Shown in pieces: positions 7,391 to 15,550 of a stretch of DNA of 15,975 nucleotides (the stretch's first letter is position 1; the number at the start of each line of letters is the position of its first letter). The notes under the pieces were generated by a model. The model saw nothing but the letters and a program-made list of their open reading frames with translations, searched no databases and was not told the origin of the DNA. This DNA comes from JAYZDB01 sp036338025. Its GTDB lineage: Bacteria > Planctomycetota > UBA1135 > UBA2386. The DNA is taken from positions 1-15,975 of the forward strand of contig JAYZDB010000313.1 of NCBI GenBank assembly GCA_036338025.1. The letters run 5' to 3'. Position numbers and translations under genes: made by a program.

Positions 7391-8322
7391 TGATTCCGAC
7401 GTTTGAAGATGTCCTAGCTGCCGTTCCGCGGATCGAGCCGTATCTACACCGTACGCCGGTCCTCACGTCCGCGACCCTCGATGCGGAACTTGGGGCTGAG
7501 GTGTTCTTCAAGTGTGAGAATCTCCAGAAGATCGGCGCCTTCAAGGCGCGCGGTGCCACCAACGCGATCATGGCCTTGAGCGAGGAGAATTGTGCCCGCG
7601 GCGTGATCACTCACTCATCGGGCAACCACGGTGCGGCGGTCGCATTCGCTGCCGCCAGGCGCGATGTTCGATGCAAGGTAGTGATGCAAGAGGGCGCCTC
7701 CGAGCTCAAGGCCTCTGCGATACGTGGCTATGGGGCCGAGGTCGTTCTTTGTCCGAAGGGTCAACGGGAATCGATGACCGCAGAAATCGTGGAGAAGGAG
7801 GGGATGTCGTTTGTTCACCCGTTCGAAGATCCTCACGTAATCGCAGGCCAGGGGACTGCAGCGCTGGAGCTGCTCGATCAGGTTCCCGATCTCGATGCCG
7901 TCATCACTCCGATCGGTGGAGGTGGATTGATGTCGGGCACGACCTTGACGTTCACTGCGCGGCGGCCGGAGGCGGAGATCTTTGGAGCCGAGCCGATGGC
8001 CGTTGATGATGCATACCGCTCGATGCGTGACGGCAAGTTGCACCCAGGCGTCTCGAACCCCGACACTTTGGCCGATGGTCTTCTCACAGGCCTCGGCGAG
8101 TTGCCATTCACGATCATGCAGTCACGCGGCGTCGAGGTAGTCTTGGTCGACGAGCCGGGCATCGTGGAGGCCTGTAAGTTCCACCTGCTGCGGATGAAGA
8201 CTCTGGTTGAACCTTCTGGTGCCACTTGTCTGGCCGCAATTCGGGCGCTTGGCGACCGCCTCAAGGGGCGACGGGTCGCCGCGATCATCACGGGCGGCAA
8301 TACGGACCTAAGCTGGCTCTGA
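7390..8322 (+). CDS. PLP-dependent serine racemase / threonine dehydratase-family enzyme
   Basis: 310-residue fold-type II PLP enzyme that dehydrates or racemises a hydroxy amino acid such as serine, threonine or 3-hydroxyaspartate. K52 in GAFKARGA forms the Schiff base; SSGNHG (76-81) contacts the substrate carboxylate; the glycine loop GGGGL (about 176-180) binds the cofactor phosphate; T301 in ITGGN faces the pyridine nitrogen. E201 and D207, in EPMAVDDAY, match the divalent-metal ligands of serine racemase (Glu210, Asp216 in the human enzyme). There is no C-terminal ACT-like domain, so it is not the feedback-inhibited biosynthetic IlvA type; the length fits serine racemase, catabolic dehydratase or threo-3-hydroxyaspartate dehydratase. 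Sequence alone does not separate these. ATG 7390 overlaps the stop of the preceding gene by one base. Convergent with the S9 peptidase gene, 7 nt apart. Confidence 0.9.
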   Translation: MIPTFEDVLAAVPRIEPYLHRTPVLTSATLDAELGAEVFFKCENLQKIGAFKARGATNAIMALSEENCARGVITHSSGNHGAAVAFAAARRDVRCKVVMQEGASELKASAIRGYGAEVVLCPKGQRESMTAEIVEKEGMSFVHPFEDPHVIAGQGTAALELLDQVPDLDAVITPIGGGGLMSGTTLTFTARRPEAEIFGAEPMAVDDAYRSMRDGKLHPGVSNPDTLADGLLTGLGELPFTIMQSRGVEVVLVDEPGIVEACKFHLLRMKTLVEPSGATCLAAIRALGDRLKGRRVAAIITGGNTDLSWL

Positions 8323-8327
8323 GCCAG
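8313..8327. repeat. inverted repeat across convergent stop codons
   Basis: CTGGCTC (8313-8319) and GAGCCAG (8321-8327) flank a single T, so the palindrome spans the PLP-enzyme stop and reaches toward the S9 peptidase stop at 8330-8332. As RNA it could form a 5-6 bp stem on either strand. No T-tract is present, so a terminator role is only possible. Confidence 0.35.
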
Positions 8328-8329
8328 GT

Positions 8330-10342
8330 CTACTTGTTGGTGGCGTACCAGGGCGAATAATCGACCTCGTATGGCGGCGGGGTAGCACTGCGTTGATTAC
8401 CAGGCCGCAAGTAGTGGTCAAACCAGCGCAGCGACCGGATGGCGTAGTCGAATTGGTTGGTGTTGGTCCGGTTGCCGTGGCCCTCCTTGGGGTACTGCAC
8501 GTACCGCACAGGCGTCTTGGTTGTCATCTTGACCGCGCGGTAGAGCATGTGCGGTTGGCTCGGATGAACCCGAGGGTCACTCGTGCCACCCAGCAGCAGG
8601 AGCGGTGTGCGGCACATGGACGCAAACGTCAGCGGACTGCGGCTTGCCAGGTATTCGACCTGTTGGTGAGCGTGCTTTTCTTCGTAGTGCACGAAGTAGA
8701 ACTCCCATGAAATGTCGCTGGTGTACCACTTCGTGCGGATGTCGACGAACGGCACAAAGCTGACCGCTGCTGCGATGTGGCTGGTGCCCTTGGTCGCGGC
8801 CCACGCTGTCGTGTATCCACCATACGAGCCCCCTCCCATGCCGACTCTCTTTGGATCGATGAGGCCTTGCTCGGCAAAGTGTCCAATAGCGTCGATGTGG
8901 TCGTTGAACTCGCCTCCCATCAGGTCGCCGTGGTCGTGCTTGGTGAATTCCACCCCGTAGCCGGTACTCGAACGGTAGTTGGGGTACCAGGCGAAGTAGC
9001 CACGTGCTGACAACAACTGACCCCAATGGCTGTATGAAGTATTCCAGCCGTCGGAGAAGTGCGACTCAGGTCCGCCGTGTACGACGATGACCATTGGGTA
9101 GCGGGTGCCGGCCTTGTAACCGACGGGGTAGATCAGCAATCCCTCGATCTCGAGATCATCACGGGCCTTGAAAGTCACGGTTTGTTGCTTGCCCAACTCC
9201 GCCTGATCGAGCCATGGATTGCTGTTGGTCAGGCGACGTACCTCTTTGCTGTCCGCCGCGATCGCGTAGACCTCAGCGGGATGCTTTGCGGTAGATCCCA
9301 CCACGTAGGTTTGGTTCTTGCCCCAGGACACAGCGGTGAATGCGACGCCCTCGCCGCCGTGCAGAATGGCCATGCTCGCGGTCGTGGGATCGACGGTTGC
9401 CAGGTACGTCCGTACCCCTTTGCTCACGATCGCCTGGATGAGACCGCCATTTGACCACTGGATGTAGTTGACACTACCGCGGAACCCTTTGGTGAGGGCG
9501 CGCGCCTTGCCGGTCGCGACATCGACGGCGTACAGCATTCCGTTGTGTGGGTCACGCTTGTCGGCGGCGCTCAGGTAGGCAATTGTCTTACCGTCCGGGG
9601 ACCAGGACATCTTGCCGAGCTTGCCGGGGTTGTCGATTAGCTTTCTTAGCTTGCCGCCGAGGGTCACGACGTGGATGCGCTTGAACATGTAGCCATCGTC
9701 AACGAGATTGCGTGGTGCCAGCGCGAGGGCGAGCTGGCTGCTGTCGGCTGACCACTCGAACGCGGCCACAGAGCCACTGCGTGTCAATCGCGTGACCTTG
9801 CCGGACTTGCGCTCCCACAGCCAGAGGCTGATGTTCCGGTAATCTTCGTCGTGCACCCTTTGCTTGAAGCCGGCTGCGCTTGCTTTGACTTGTGCCGCAG
9901 AAGCGGAATCCAGCTGAGTGTAGGCGACGTACTCAAAATTCGGACTCCAGTGGAATGCACGGACGCCGTTCGGCGTCTTCGTGATGCGTGAAACCTTGCC
10001 GTCGACCAGCGACTTCGCCATGACCTCATTGTGTTTTGCGCCAGCGACCTTGCCGGCAAAGGTCAGCAGGTTGCCCCACACGGCGAAGCTGCCTCCCCCG
10101 GTCAGGAACAGGGATTCCTTGGCGTCGGTGCCAGCAGGCAGGTGGTACAGGTAGCGGCGAGCTCCACCGATGCCGTCTTTGGCGAGGCGGGGCTCTACGC
10201 GAGTGAACAATACGCCGTTTTCGCCGGCGTCGATTACCGACGTAGCGAAGCGGAGTTTCATTACCTGGATCGGTGTGAGTCCTTGTGCGTGGACCACACT
10301 CACGATGGCGAGAAGGGCGGCTGGGGGGATTGGGTTCGTCAT
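8330..10342 (-). CDS. secreted S9-family (prolyl oligopeptidase-type) serine peptidase
   Basis: 670-residue peptidase of the acylaminoacyl-peptidase/dipeptidyl aminopeptidase group. ATG 10342 is the only start downstream of an in-frame TGA. The first 20 residues resemble a signal peptide (ALLAIVSVVHA then Q), but with no basic residue before the core. Residues about 30-400 form the WD40-like beta-propeller that filters substrates, with repeats such as AFEWSADSSQLALAL and KMSWSPDGKTIAYLS. The hydrolase domain follows, with VIVVHGGPESHF (oxyanion region), nucleophile S506 in GGGSYGGY, D589 in GGTSDPRVHP and H622 in PKEGHGNR, all at normal spacing. It probably clips short peptides in the periplasm. 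It lies 103 nt downstream of tag and may be read from the same transcript. Full length, apparently active. Confidence 0.93.
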   Translation of the reverse strand: MTNPIPPAALLAIVSVVHAQGLTPIQVMKLRFATSVIDAGENGVLFTRVEPRLAKDGIGGARRYLYHLPAGTDAKESLFLTGGGSFAVWGNLLTFAGKVAGAKHNEVMAKSLVDGKVSRITKTPNGVRAFHWSPNFEYVAYTQLDSASAAQVKASAAGFKQRVHDEDYRNISLWLWERKSGKVTRLTRSGSVAAFEWSADSSQLALALAPRNLVDDGYMFKRIHVVTLGGKLRKLIDNPGKLGKMSWSPDGKTIAYLSAADKRDPHNGMLYAVDVATGKARALTKGFRGSVNYIQWSNGGLIQAIVSKGVRTYLATVDPTTASMAILHGGEGVAFTAVSWGKNQTYVVGSTAKHPAEVYAIAADSKEVRRLTNSNPWLDQAELGKQQTVTFKARDDLEIEGLLIYPVGYKAGTRYPMVIVVHGGPESHFSDGWNTSYSHWGQLLSARGYFAWYPNYRSSTGYGVEFTKHDHGDLMGGEFNDHIDAIGHFAEQGLIDPKRVGMGGGSYGGYTTAWAATKGTSHIAAAVSFVPFVDIRTKWYTSDISWEFYFVHYEEKHAHQQVEYLASRSPLTFASMCRTPLLLLGGTSDPRVHPSQPHMLYRAVKMTTKTPVRYVQYPKEGHGNRTNTNQFDYAIRSLRWFDHYLRPGNQRSATPPPYEVDYSPWYATNK

Positions 10343-10445
10343 GGATGGGTGTGACGGTCAGTGGGGAGATCGGCACCATATCTCCTCTAGCCTGAAACGT
10401 GAAACACATGCGATACGGACAAATACCGAATTGGTCAGCTCGATC

Positions 10446-11012
10446 TCAGACCTCGGCGTGTCGGAAGCAACTCGTCAGGTGGTCGTTGACCATTCCGGTT
10501 GCCTGCATGTAGGCGTAGCAGATTGTGCTGCCGACGAACTTGAATCCCCGCTGGCGTAGGTCCCGGCTCATCGCGTCGGATTGCCCGGTCTTGGTCGGCA
10601 CTTCGGATTTGTTGAGGAATCGATTCGTGAGAGGCTCACCGCCGGCAAATTTCCAGATGTAGTCGGCGAAACAGCCGGACTCCGCCTGGATCGTGAGGAA
10701 GGCTTTGGCGTTCGTGATCGCGCTCTCGACTTTCATTCGGTTCCGGACGATGCCTGGGTCTGCGAGCAGTTCTTCAACTTGTGATGGTTGGATTTCCGCG
10801 ACCTGGACCGGGTCGAAGTCAGCGAACACCTTCCGGTAGTGCTCTCGTTTGCGCAGGATCGTGATCCAAGACAGGCCTGCTTGTGCGCCTTCGAGGATCA
10901 GAAACTCGAACAACTTGCGATCATCGCGGACCGGGACAGCCCACTCCTCGTCGTGATAGCTGACGTAGAGCGGGTCGGTGCCGCACCAGTCACAGCGAGT
11001 CCGAGTGGGCAC
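10446..11012 (-). CDS. tag: DNA-3-methyladenine glycosylase I
   Basis: 188-residue base-excision enzyme that removes N3-methyladenine from alkylated DNA. The start codon is GTG at 11012, giving MPTRTRCDWCG. All four structural zinc ligands of the E. coli enzyme are present: C7, H20, H178 and C182. E41 in LEGAQAGLSWITIL matches the base-recognition Glu38, and YHDEEWAVP matches the N-terminal pocket, with Ala for the usual Gly. Length equals the family norm (about 187). The gene begins 6 nt after the stop of the aminopeptidase gene, so the two are likely co-transcribed and may be translationally coupled; there is no clear ribosome site of its own. The functional link to a peptidase is not obvious; the arrangement may only reflect compactness. 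Confidence 0.95.
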   Translation of the reverse strand: MPTRTRCDWCGTDPLYVSYHDEEWAVPVRDDRKLFEFLILEGAQAGLSWITILRKREHYRKVFADFDPVQVAEIQPSQVEELLADPGIVRNRMKVESAITNAKAFLTIQAESGCFADYIWKFAGGEPLTNRFLNKSEVPTKTGQSDAMSRDLRQRGFKFVGSTICYAYMQATGMVNDHLTSCFRHAEV

Positions 11013-11018
11013 GGCTGG

Positions 11019-12428
11019 TCAGAAGGCGGTGCCTACCAGCGCTTCGACCTCGGCGCGTTCCTTCGCCATGCCGACAGTCAGGACTTCATGACCCTCTGCT
11101 GTGCATAGCACGTCATCTTCGATGCGCACGCCGCCAAAGCCGCGGCCGTCGTTGTGTGAGAGGAAGTCGCAGGCTTTGTCCCAGTTGACCTGGTCCTTGA
11201 ACTCGCTGCGAAACTCGTCGCTTTGCAAGATCGCTGGCACGAAGTAGATTCCGGGCTCGATGGTGAAGCACATGCCGGCCTGCAGATCCATGTCCAGACG
11301 GAGATAGCCGGTGCCGAACTGCTCGCTTCGAGCACGACCCTCCGGGTACGCGATAGCGTCACCGAAGCCCTCCATGTCGTGTACATCGATACCGATCAGA
11401 TGGCCGACCCCGTGCGGGAAGAACAGCGCGTGGGCACCACACTCGATGAGGGAGTCGGGGTCGCCGTTCAGTATCCCCATGCCGACCAGGCCCTCGGCGA
11501 TGGTGCGGGCCGAAATCATGTGGAGATCGCGATACCTGGCGCCGGGGCGTACCGCATTGATCGAGTCCTTCTCTGCCGCCAGCACGATGTCGTAGACCTC
11601 CGCAGCGGCACCTTCGAACTTGCCGCTGACGGGCCAGGTTCGCGTGACGTCAGAGCAGTAGCCCGCCTTCGACTCAGCGCCGGCGTCGAGCAGTACCAGG
11701 TCACCATCCTGCAGCGTGTTGCCGTGGTGGTTGTTGTGCAAGACTTCGCCCCGGACGCTGAGGATGTTGTTGTATGCCGGCACGCAGCCGTGCTGTGCCA
11801 GGATGCCGGTGACGATGCCAGCGAGTTCCTGCTCGGTGCCACCCGCGCGGGTGTGGGCCATCGCTGCTTCATGGGCCTTGACCGTGATCGCCGCGGTATC
11901 CCGCATTGCACTGATCTCCTCTGGCATCTTGACGGCGCGTAATTGGCCTATCGCCTGGATCAGCTGTTTGTCGGCGATCTTGCTGCTGTCGAGGAACTCC
12001 AGTGTTTCGCCGGTCGCGCGCATCGCAAGCTCGGTTGCTTGCCGGTCTACGACGGCGATACTCCGGACCTGTCGTCCGGTTGCTTGTTGCTGCACGCTTT
12101 CGACCAGCGATCCTACATCCCGCACGGATGTGGTGCCGTGATGGGCCAGCATGGCCTCGAACGAAGGTACTGCTCCGTGCCAGAGGGCGTCTTCGGGGGT
12201 GCGCTCCTTGAGGTAGAGAGTTACGGAGCGATCCGCCGGGTCGAACAAGGCAGCGCTGCCTGGCTCCGGGGAATCGAAGAAGTACAGGAAGTTGCTGTCC
12301 GGGCGGTACGGCGAGACGTTGGCAGGGTAGTTCCGCGACACCTCACCGCCGGCCACAAGCAATACGGGCGTGTCGATCCGATCGAGAAACTGTGACCGAC
12401 GTTCCGTGAAGTGTTCAAGGCTGGGCAT
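11019..12428 (-). CDS. pepP: Xaa-Pro aminopeptidase (M24B, AMPP/PepP type)
   Basis: 469-residue metallopeptidase that removes an N-terminal residue ahead of proline. ATG 12428 (MPSLEHFTERRSQFL) is preferred to ATG 12476, since the 16 extra residues precede the point where family members begin; neither has a ribosome site. An N-terminal creatinase-like domain (about 1-165, PDSNFLYFFDSPEPGSA) precedes the pita-bread catalytic domain. All five dimetal ligands sit in recognised motifs: D248 in LLDAGAE, D260 in SDVTRTWPVSG, the His of HGVGHLIGIDVHD, the Glu of FTIEPGIYF and the Glu of GVRIEDDV. The gap between the two Asp ligands is 12 rather than the 11 of E. coli PepP. No signal peptide, so cytoplasmic, completing breakdown of imported peptides. 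First gene of a minus-strand set with tag. Diverges from the repeat protein across 146 nt. Confidence 0.95.
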   Translation of the reverse strand: MPSLEHFTERRSQFLDRIDTPVLLVAGGEVSRNYPANVSPYRPDSNFLYFFDSPEPGSAALFDPADRSVTLYLKERTPEDALWHGAVPSFEAMLAHHGTTSVRDVGSLVESVQQQATGRQVRSIAVVDRQATELAMRATGETLEFLDSSKIADKQLIQAIGQLRAVKMPEEISAMRDTAAITVKAHEAAMAHTRAGGTEQELAGIVTGILAQHGCVPAYNNILSVRGEVLHNNHHGNTLQDGDLVLLDAGAESKAGYCSDVTRTWPVSGKFEGAAAEVYDIVLAAEKDSINAVRPGARYRDLHMISARTIAEGLVGMGILNGDPDSLIECGAHALFFPHGVGHLIGIDVHDMEGFGDAIAYPEGRARSEQFGTGYLRLDMDLQAGMCFTIEPGIYFVPAILQSDEFRSEFKDQVNWDKACDFLSHNDGRGFGGVRIEDDVLCTAEGHEVLTVGMAKERAEVEALVGTAF

Positions 12429-12530
12429 GTATAACAGACTAGCTTGGGCTACCTCTGGCTGCACTGGTAGAGCCACATTGGCTACAAACTCTGCCCGAGA
12501 CCCTCACAATTCCGGAAGTATCGGGCCGCT

Positions 12531-12565
12531 CGCCCGTTTCGGGCGTCTGCCCCCTTTCCTACACT
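12531..12565 (+). promoter_or_regulatory. candidate -10 element and hairpin upstream of repeat-protein gene
   Basis: TACACT (12560-12565) fits a -10 box; a start site about 7 nt on would fall nearly at the ATG (12575), giving an almost leaderless message. The -35 region (12537-12542) is poor. CGCCCG (12531-12536) and CGGGCG (12540-12545) form a perfect 6-bp inverted repeat round TTT, which may be an operator. This gap of 146 nt also serves the divergent aminopeptidase gene. Confidence 0.22.
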
Positions 12566-12574
12566 GAACAGACC

Positions 12575-15544
12575 ATGCAACGAATTGCCGCGTTAGCCCT
12601 GCTTCTCTGCCTGATTGCTGGTCTGTGCTATCTCTTGACCGACGGTGGTTTGCCTACACCGTCTGTTGGGCCGGATGCTTCATCCGAGGTCGAGGTGCAA
12701 CCAAAGCCGCGCGAGGTGAAGCCGGAGCTGAAAAGGCCAGCGGGTGAGGAGGAGTTACGCGCTCCAGTCGCACGGCCGCCATCAGGGAAGGGGCTGTATG
12801 GTCGCCTGCAACTCCCGGATGGTCAGCCGGTCGCTGGGCTGAAGCTCGCGCTCTACCGTGGCTGGCCCAGTGAGGCATGGCTGTCTGAGAGCGAAGCCGC
12901 GCCCAAGGAAAAGGCGGAGTCGTCGTGTGCGACGGATACGGCCGGACGGTTCTCACTCAGTACCAGCGAGTCCGGCAAGTTTCGGATGCGCTTGATGAGT
13001 GAGGACTATGTGTTCATGGACAGCGACCCGAAGAGGCGACGTGTGAACGTCGAGGACTTCGATCGTCTCGACCCGGTCATCGTAGGCCGCGTCGCTTCCA
13101 TCCGGGGCACAGTGCTCGCGCATGGTCGCGGGGTTCCAGGCGTTGAGATCGTCGTAGGCCGTCCGCTGGCTGGCCTCGGGGCAGGCTTGTTTGCTGCCTT
13201 ACGCCCTGCGGGACAGCGGGTGGAGTCAGGCGCCAACGGGGAGTTCTTTGTTCGCTCTGTGCGGCCAGGCAAGGTCTCCATCAGCAGTCGTTCACCGAAT
13301 CACCTGCCGGTGGAGCTCGTCCGCGAAGTGACGCCGGGCGAAGCCGTGACGGGGGTCGTCTTCGAGTTGCGGGTTGGCGGATTCCTCGAGGGGGTGGTCG
13401 TGGATGACCGGGGTGTTCCAATAGCGGAAGCCAAGGTCGAGGCTGCGCGCGAGACCGAACTCGCTGGCGGTGTCCGCTTCAAGGGCTTCCGGTCGGGGGA
13501 GGCCACCTTGACCGACGAGAGCGGCTGGTTTCGGCTCGCGGGCTTCGCGAAGCCAACGGCACATCTACGGGTGACGAAGCATGGGTTTGCCAGTACGGAG
13601 TCGAGGAAAATCAAGGTTGGACGGACGGATGCCTCTCTCCGGATAGATCGGCTTGGTGAAGTACACGGAGTACTGGTGGACCAAGAAGGTCAGCCAATCG
13701 CTGGGAGCGAGGTGAGCGCTCGATTGGATGGAGCTTCAGGCCGGGGCTTCCTTCAAGAGTCCTCTGGCAAGTGGCGCAGCACGAAGACGGGGGAATTCAC
13801 GCTTCTCAACGTCTTTCCTGGCACCAACCGGATCTCCGCGAAGTCGGTGTTGGTGTCGCATGCTGACGCCTCCATCGAAGTACAGGTGTCCCCTGGTCAA
13901 GTCGTCAAAGGGCTGCGGCTGGTGGCTCCAGTTGGTGCAACTCTCACAGTGACCGTCGTCGACGAGAAAGGGGCTCCGGTGTCCGGGGCCAGGGTGAAAA
14001 TTTTATCGCGTCTGGATCCAGAGAACATGGTGTTTTCGACGGGTAGCAAGGGCACGCAAACCAGTGCCCGCATCAAGTCGGTCAGGAAGACGCTGACGTC
14101 TTCGAATCTGACGGGGGCGCTTTCTCTCGATGGTGGGGGTTGGCTGGGCGAGGCGGTGACGGACGCGTCGGGGCGCGCAGTCCTTCACGGATTACCGTCG
14201 GTCAGCGCGGTTGTCAAAGCGACGCATGAGTCCCCCGACAACATTGTCACCAAGGGCTTTGTACTGCGGCGCCCAGAGGAAGTTCAGATTCCAGCGAAGG
14301 GCCAGGTCAGCTGCCGCTTGGTTATGGAGGAAGGCGGATTCGTAACCGTGACCACCGTCGACTCCCGTGGTGCGCCCAGACCGTCCACGAAGTTCTTGAT
14401 TGCTCGCGAGGGGGATGACGCCGGGGGGAGCACTCCGCACGAGACAGGCACGGCGGGGCAGGTTCGCCTCGGACCACTCGGTCCCGGAAGATACCTGGCG
14501 GCCATCAAGCCCCCATCCAAGACGGAGATTCTGGGAGGCATGGTGTTTGTCGGGAATCCTGGGAAGGAGTTGGGCTTGCCGGGCTCGGAAGTCCCGTTCG
14601 TGGTCAGGCCTGGTGGTCAAGCGGAGACGGTGCGCCTGGTCTTTCCGGTGTTGACCACAGTCTACGGGATGGTGCGAGACGCGGCTGGTCCCGTCCGTGG
14701 AGCAGAGGTTCGCCTGGTGAAGCAGGGCGAGCACGCGTTGCCGTTCGGGGGCAACCAGACCAAGTCAGGCACTGACGGACGCTTCGAATTGTCCGGAGTG
14801 AGTGCGGGAGAGTATGTTCTGGAGTTTGGGCGGCCGGGCGCGGCGGTTGCGGGTGAAGTGGAGATCAAGCTGCTCCACGACCAACCCGAATTTGAACAGA
14901 ACGTGATGATTCCCGGGGGCTCCTTGTCGCTGCGAGCGATCGATGCTGCCGGGTCGGCGGGCGTGGAAGGCGCGCGCGTGACCTTGACGAAGGTCCGTCG
15001 TAGTCCCCCGGGGGGGGGTGAGCGGACCACCAGGAGCCGATCGAGGGTCATGGTGATGGGTGTATCTTCCGGAACGGGCGGCGGCTCGACCTTCACGATG
15101 ACGGGCGGATCCAAGGGGGTCAAGACGGACGCGGAAGGTCGCGCAACGGTCCTGGACCTGCCAGCGGGGCGCTACCAGCTGGAGCTTGCCCACCAGCGCT
15201 TCATGAAGTTCCGCAAGGAGATTGAGATCTCCGAAGAGCAGGCGTTGGACGTGGGCAGCGTCAAGCTTGCGCAAGGGTGCGGCATTCGCGGCCGGATCAA
15301 ATGGGAGGCCCCGCCGCTCGTGCCGACGATCTTGGTGCAACTCACCGATGGTGAGGGAACCGTCCAGAAGGATGGTGTCAAGGTGATCCAGGGCACCCGC
15401 TTTACTTTTGACGGCCTACGTCCCGGGCTCTACCGGGTGCGGGCGCGGTCCGTCCTGCAAGAAGGGTGGACGGAGAGTGACCCTGTGCAGGTGGTCGCGG
15501 GCAAGACCGAGCGCGTCAACCTGACCATCCCCTCGAAGAAGTAA
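12575..15544 (+). CDS. membrane-anchored protein of nine carboxypeptidase-regulatory-like modules
   Basis: 989 residues. An uncleaved-looking hydrophobic start (about 4-21, LALLLCLIAGLCYLL) acts as signal anchor; the sequence before Cys is AGLC, which is a poor lipobox. A Pro/Lys/Glu-rich linker (30-70) follows. Then come about nine beta-sandwich modules, each opening with G-x-V-x-D-x-x-G-x-P-V-x-G-A-x-V and closing with D-x-x-G-x-F-x-L-x-x-L-x-P-G: near residues 72, 175, 270, 362, 455, 588, 695, 783 and 904. This is the CarboxypepD_reg/transthyretin-like fold, used as spacer or adhesion unit in surface proteins. No catalytic zinc-peptidase domain is present. A Gly/Ser-rich loop lies at about 810-860, coded partly by a run of nine G. 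No ribosome site is visible. Function unknown; adhesion or envelope scaffolding is inference. Stop lies 6 nt from that of the opposite gene. Confidence 0.88.
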   Translation: MQRIAALALLLCLIAGLCYLLTDGGLPTPSVGPDASSEVEVQPKPREVKPELKRPAGEEELRAPVARPPSGKGLYGRLQLPDGQPVAGLKLALYRGWPSEAWLSESEAAPKEKAESSCATDTAGRFSLSTSESGKFRMRLMSEDYVFMDSDPKRRRVNVEDFDRLDPVIVGRVASIRGTVLAHGRGVPGVEIVVGRPLAGLGAGLFAALRPAGQRVESGANGEFFVRSVRPGKVSISSRSPNHLPVELVREVTPGEAVTGVVFELRVGGFLEGVVVDDRGVPIAEAKVEAARETELAGGVRFKGFRSGEATLTDESGWFRLAGFAKPTAHLRVTKHGFASTESRKIKVGRTDASLRIDRLGEVHGVLVDQEGQPIAGSEVSARLDGASGRGFLQESSGKWRSTKTGEFTLLNVFPGTNRISAKSVLVSHADASIEVQVSPGQVVKGLRLVAPVGATLTVTVVDEKGAPVSGARVKILSRLDPENMVFSTGSKGTQTSARIKSVRKTLTSSNLTGALSLDGGGWLGEAVTDASGRAVLHGLPSVSAVVKATHESPDNIVTKGFVLRRPEEVQIPAKGQVSCRLVMEEGGFVTVTTVDSRGAPRPSTKFLIAREGDDAGGSTPHETGTAGQVRLGPLGPGRYLAAIKPPSKTEILGGMVFVGNPGKELGLPGSEVPFVVRPGGQAETVRLVFPVLTTVYGMVRDAAGPVRGAEVRLVKQGEHALPFGGNQTKSGTDGRFELSGVSAGEYVLEFGRPGAAVAGEVEIKLLHDQPEFEQNVMIPGGSLSLRAIDAAGSAGVEGARVTLTKVRRSPPGGGERTTRSRSRVMVMGVSSGTGGGSTFTMTGGSKGVKTDAEGRATVLDLPAGRYQLELAHQRFMKFRKEIEISEEQALDVGSVKLAQGCGIRGRIKWEAPPLVPTILVQLTDGEGTVQKDGVKVIQGTRFTFDGLRPGLYRVRARSVLQEGWTESDPVQVVAGKTERVNLTIPSKK
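15010..15018 (+). repeat. G9 homopolymer tract inside the repeat protein gene
   Basis: Five C then nine consecutive G (15005-15018), coding Ser-Pro-Pro-Gly-Gly-Gly at about residues 810-815. Slippage here would shift the frame and remove the last 175 or so residues. Confidence 0.6.
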
Positions 15545-15550
15545 GGCCGG

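Noticed and set aside
11223..11942. 239-codon plus-strand frame opposite the aminopeptidase
   Set aside because: Antisense to a full-length gene that keeps all metal ligands.
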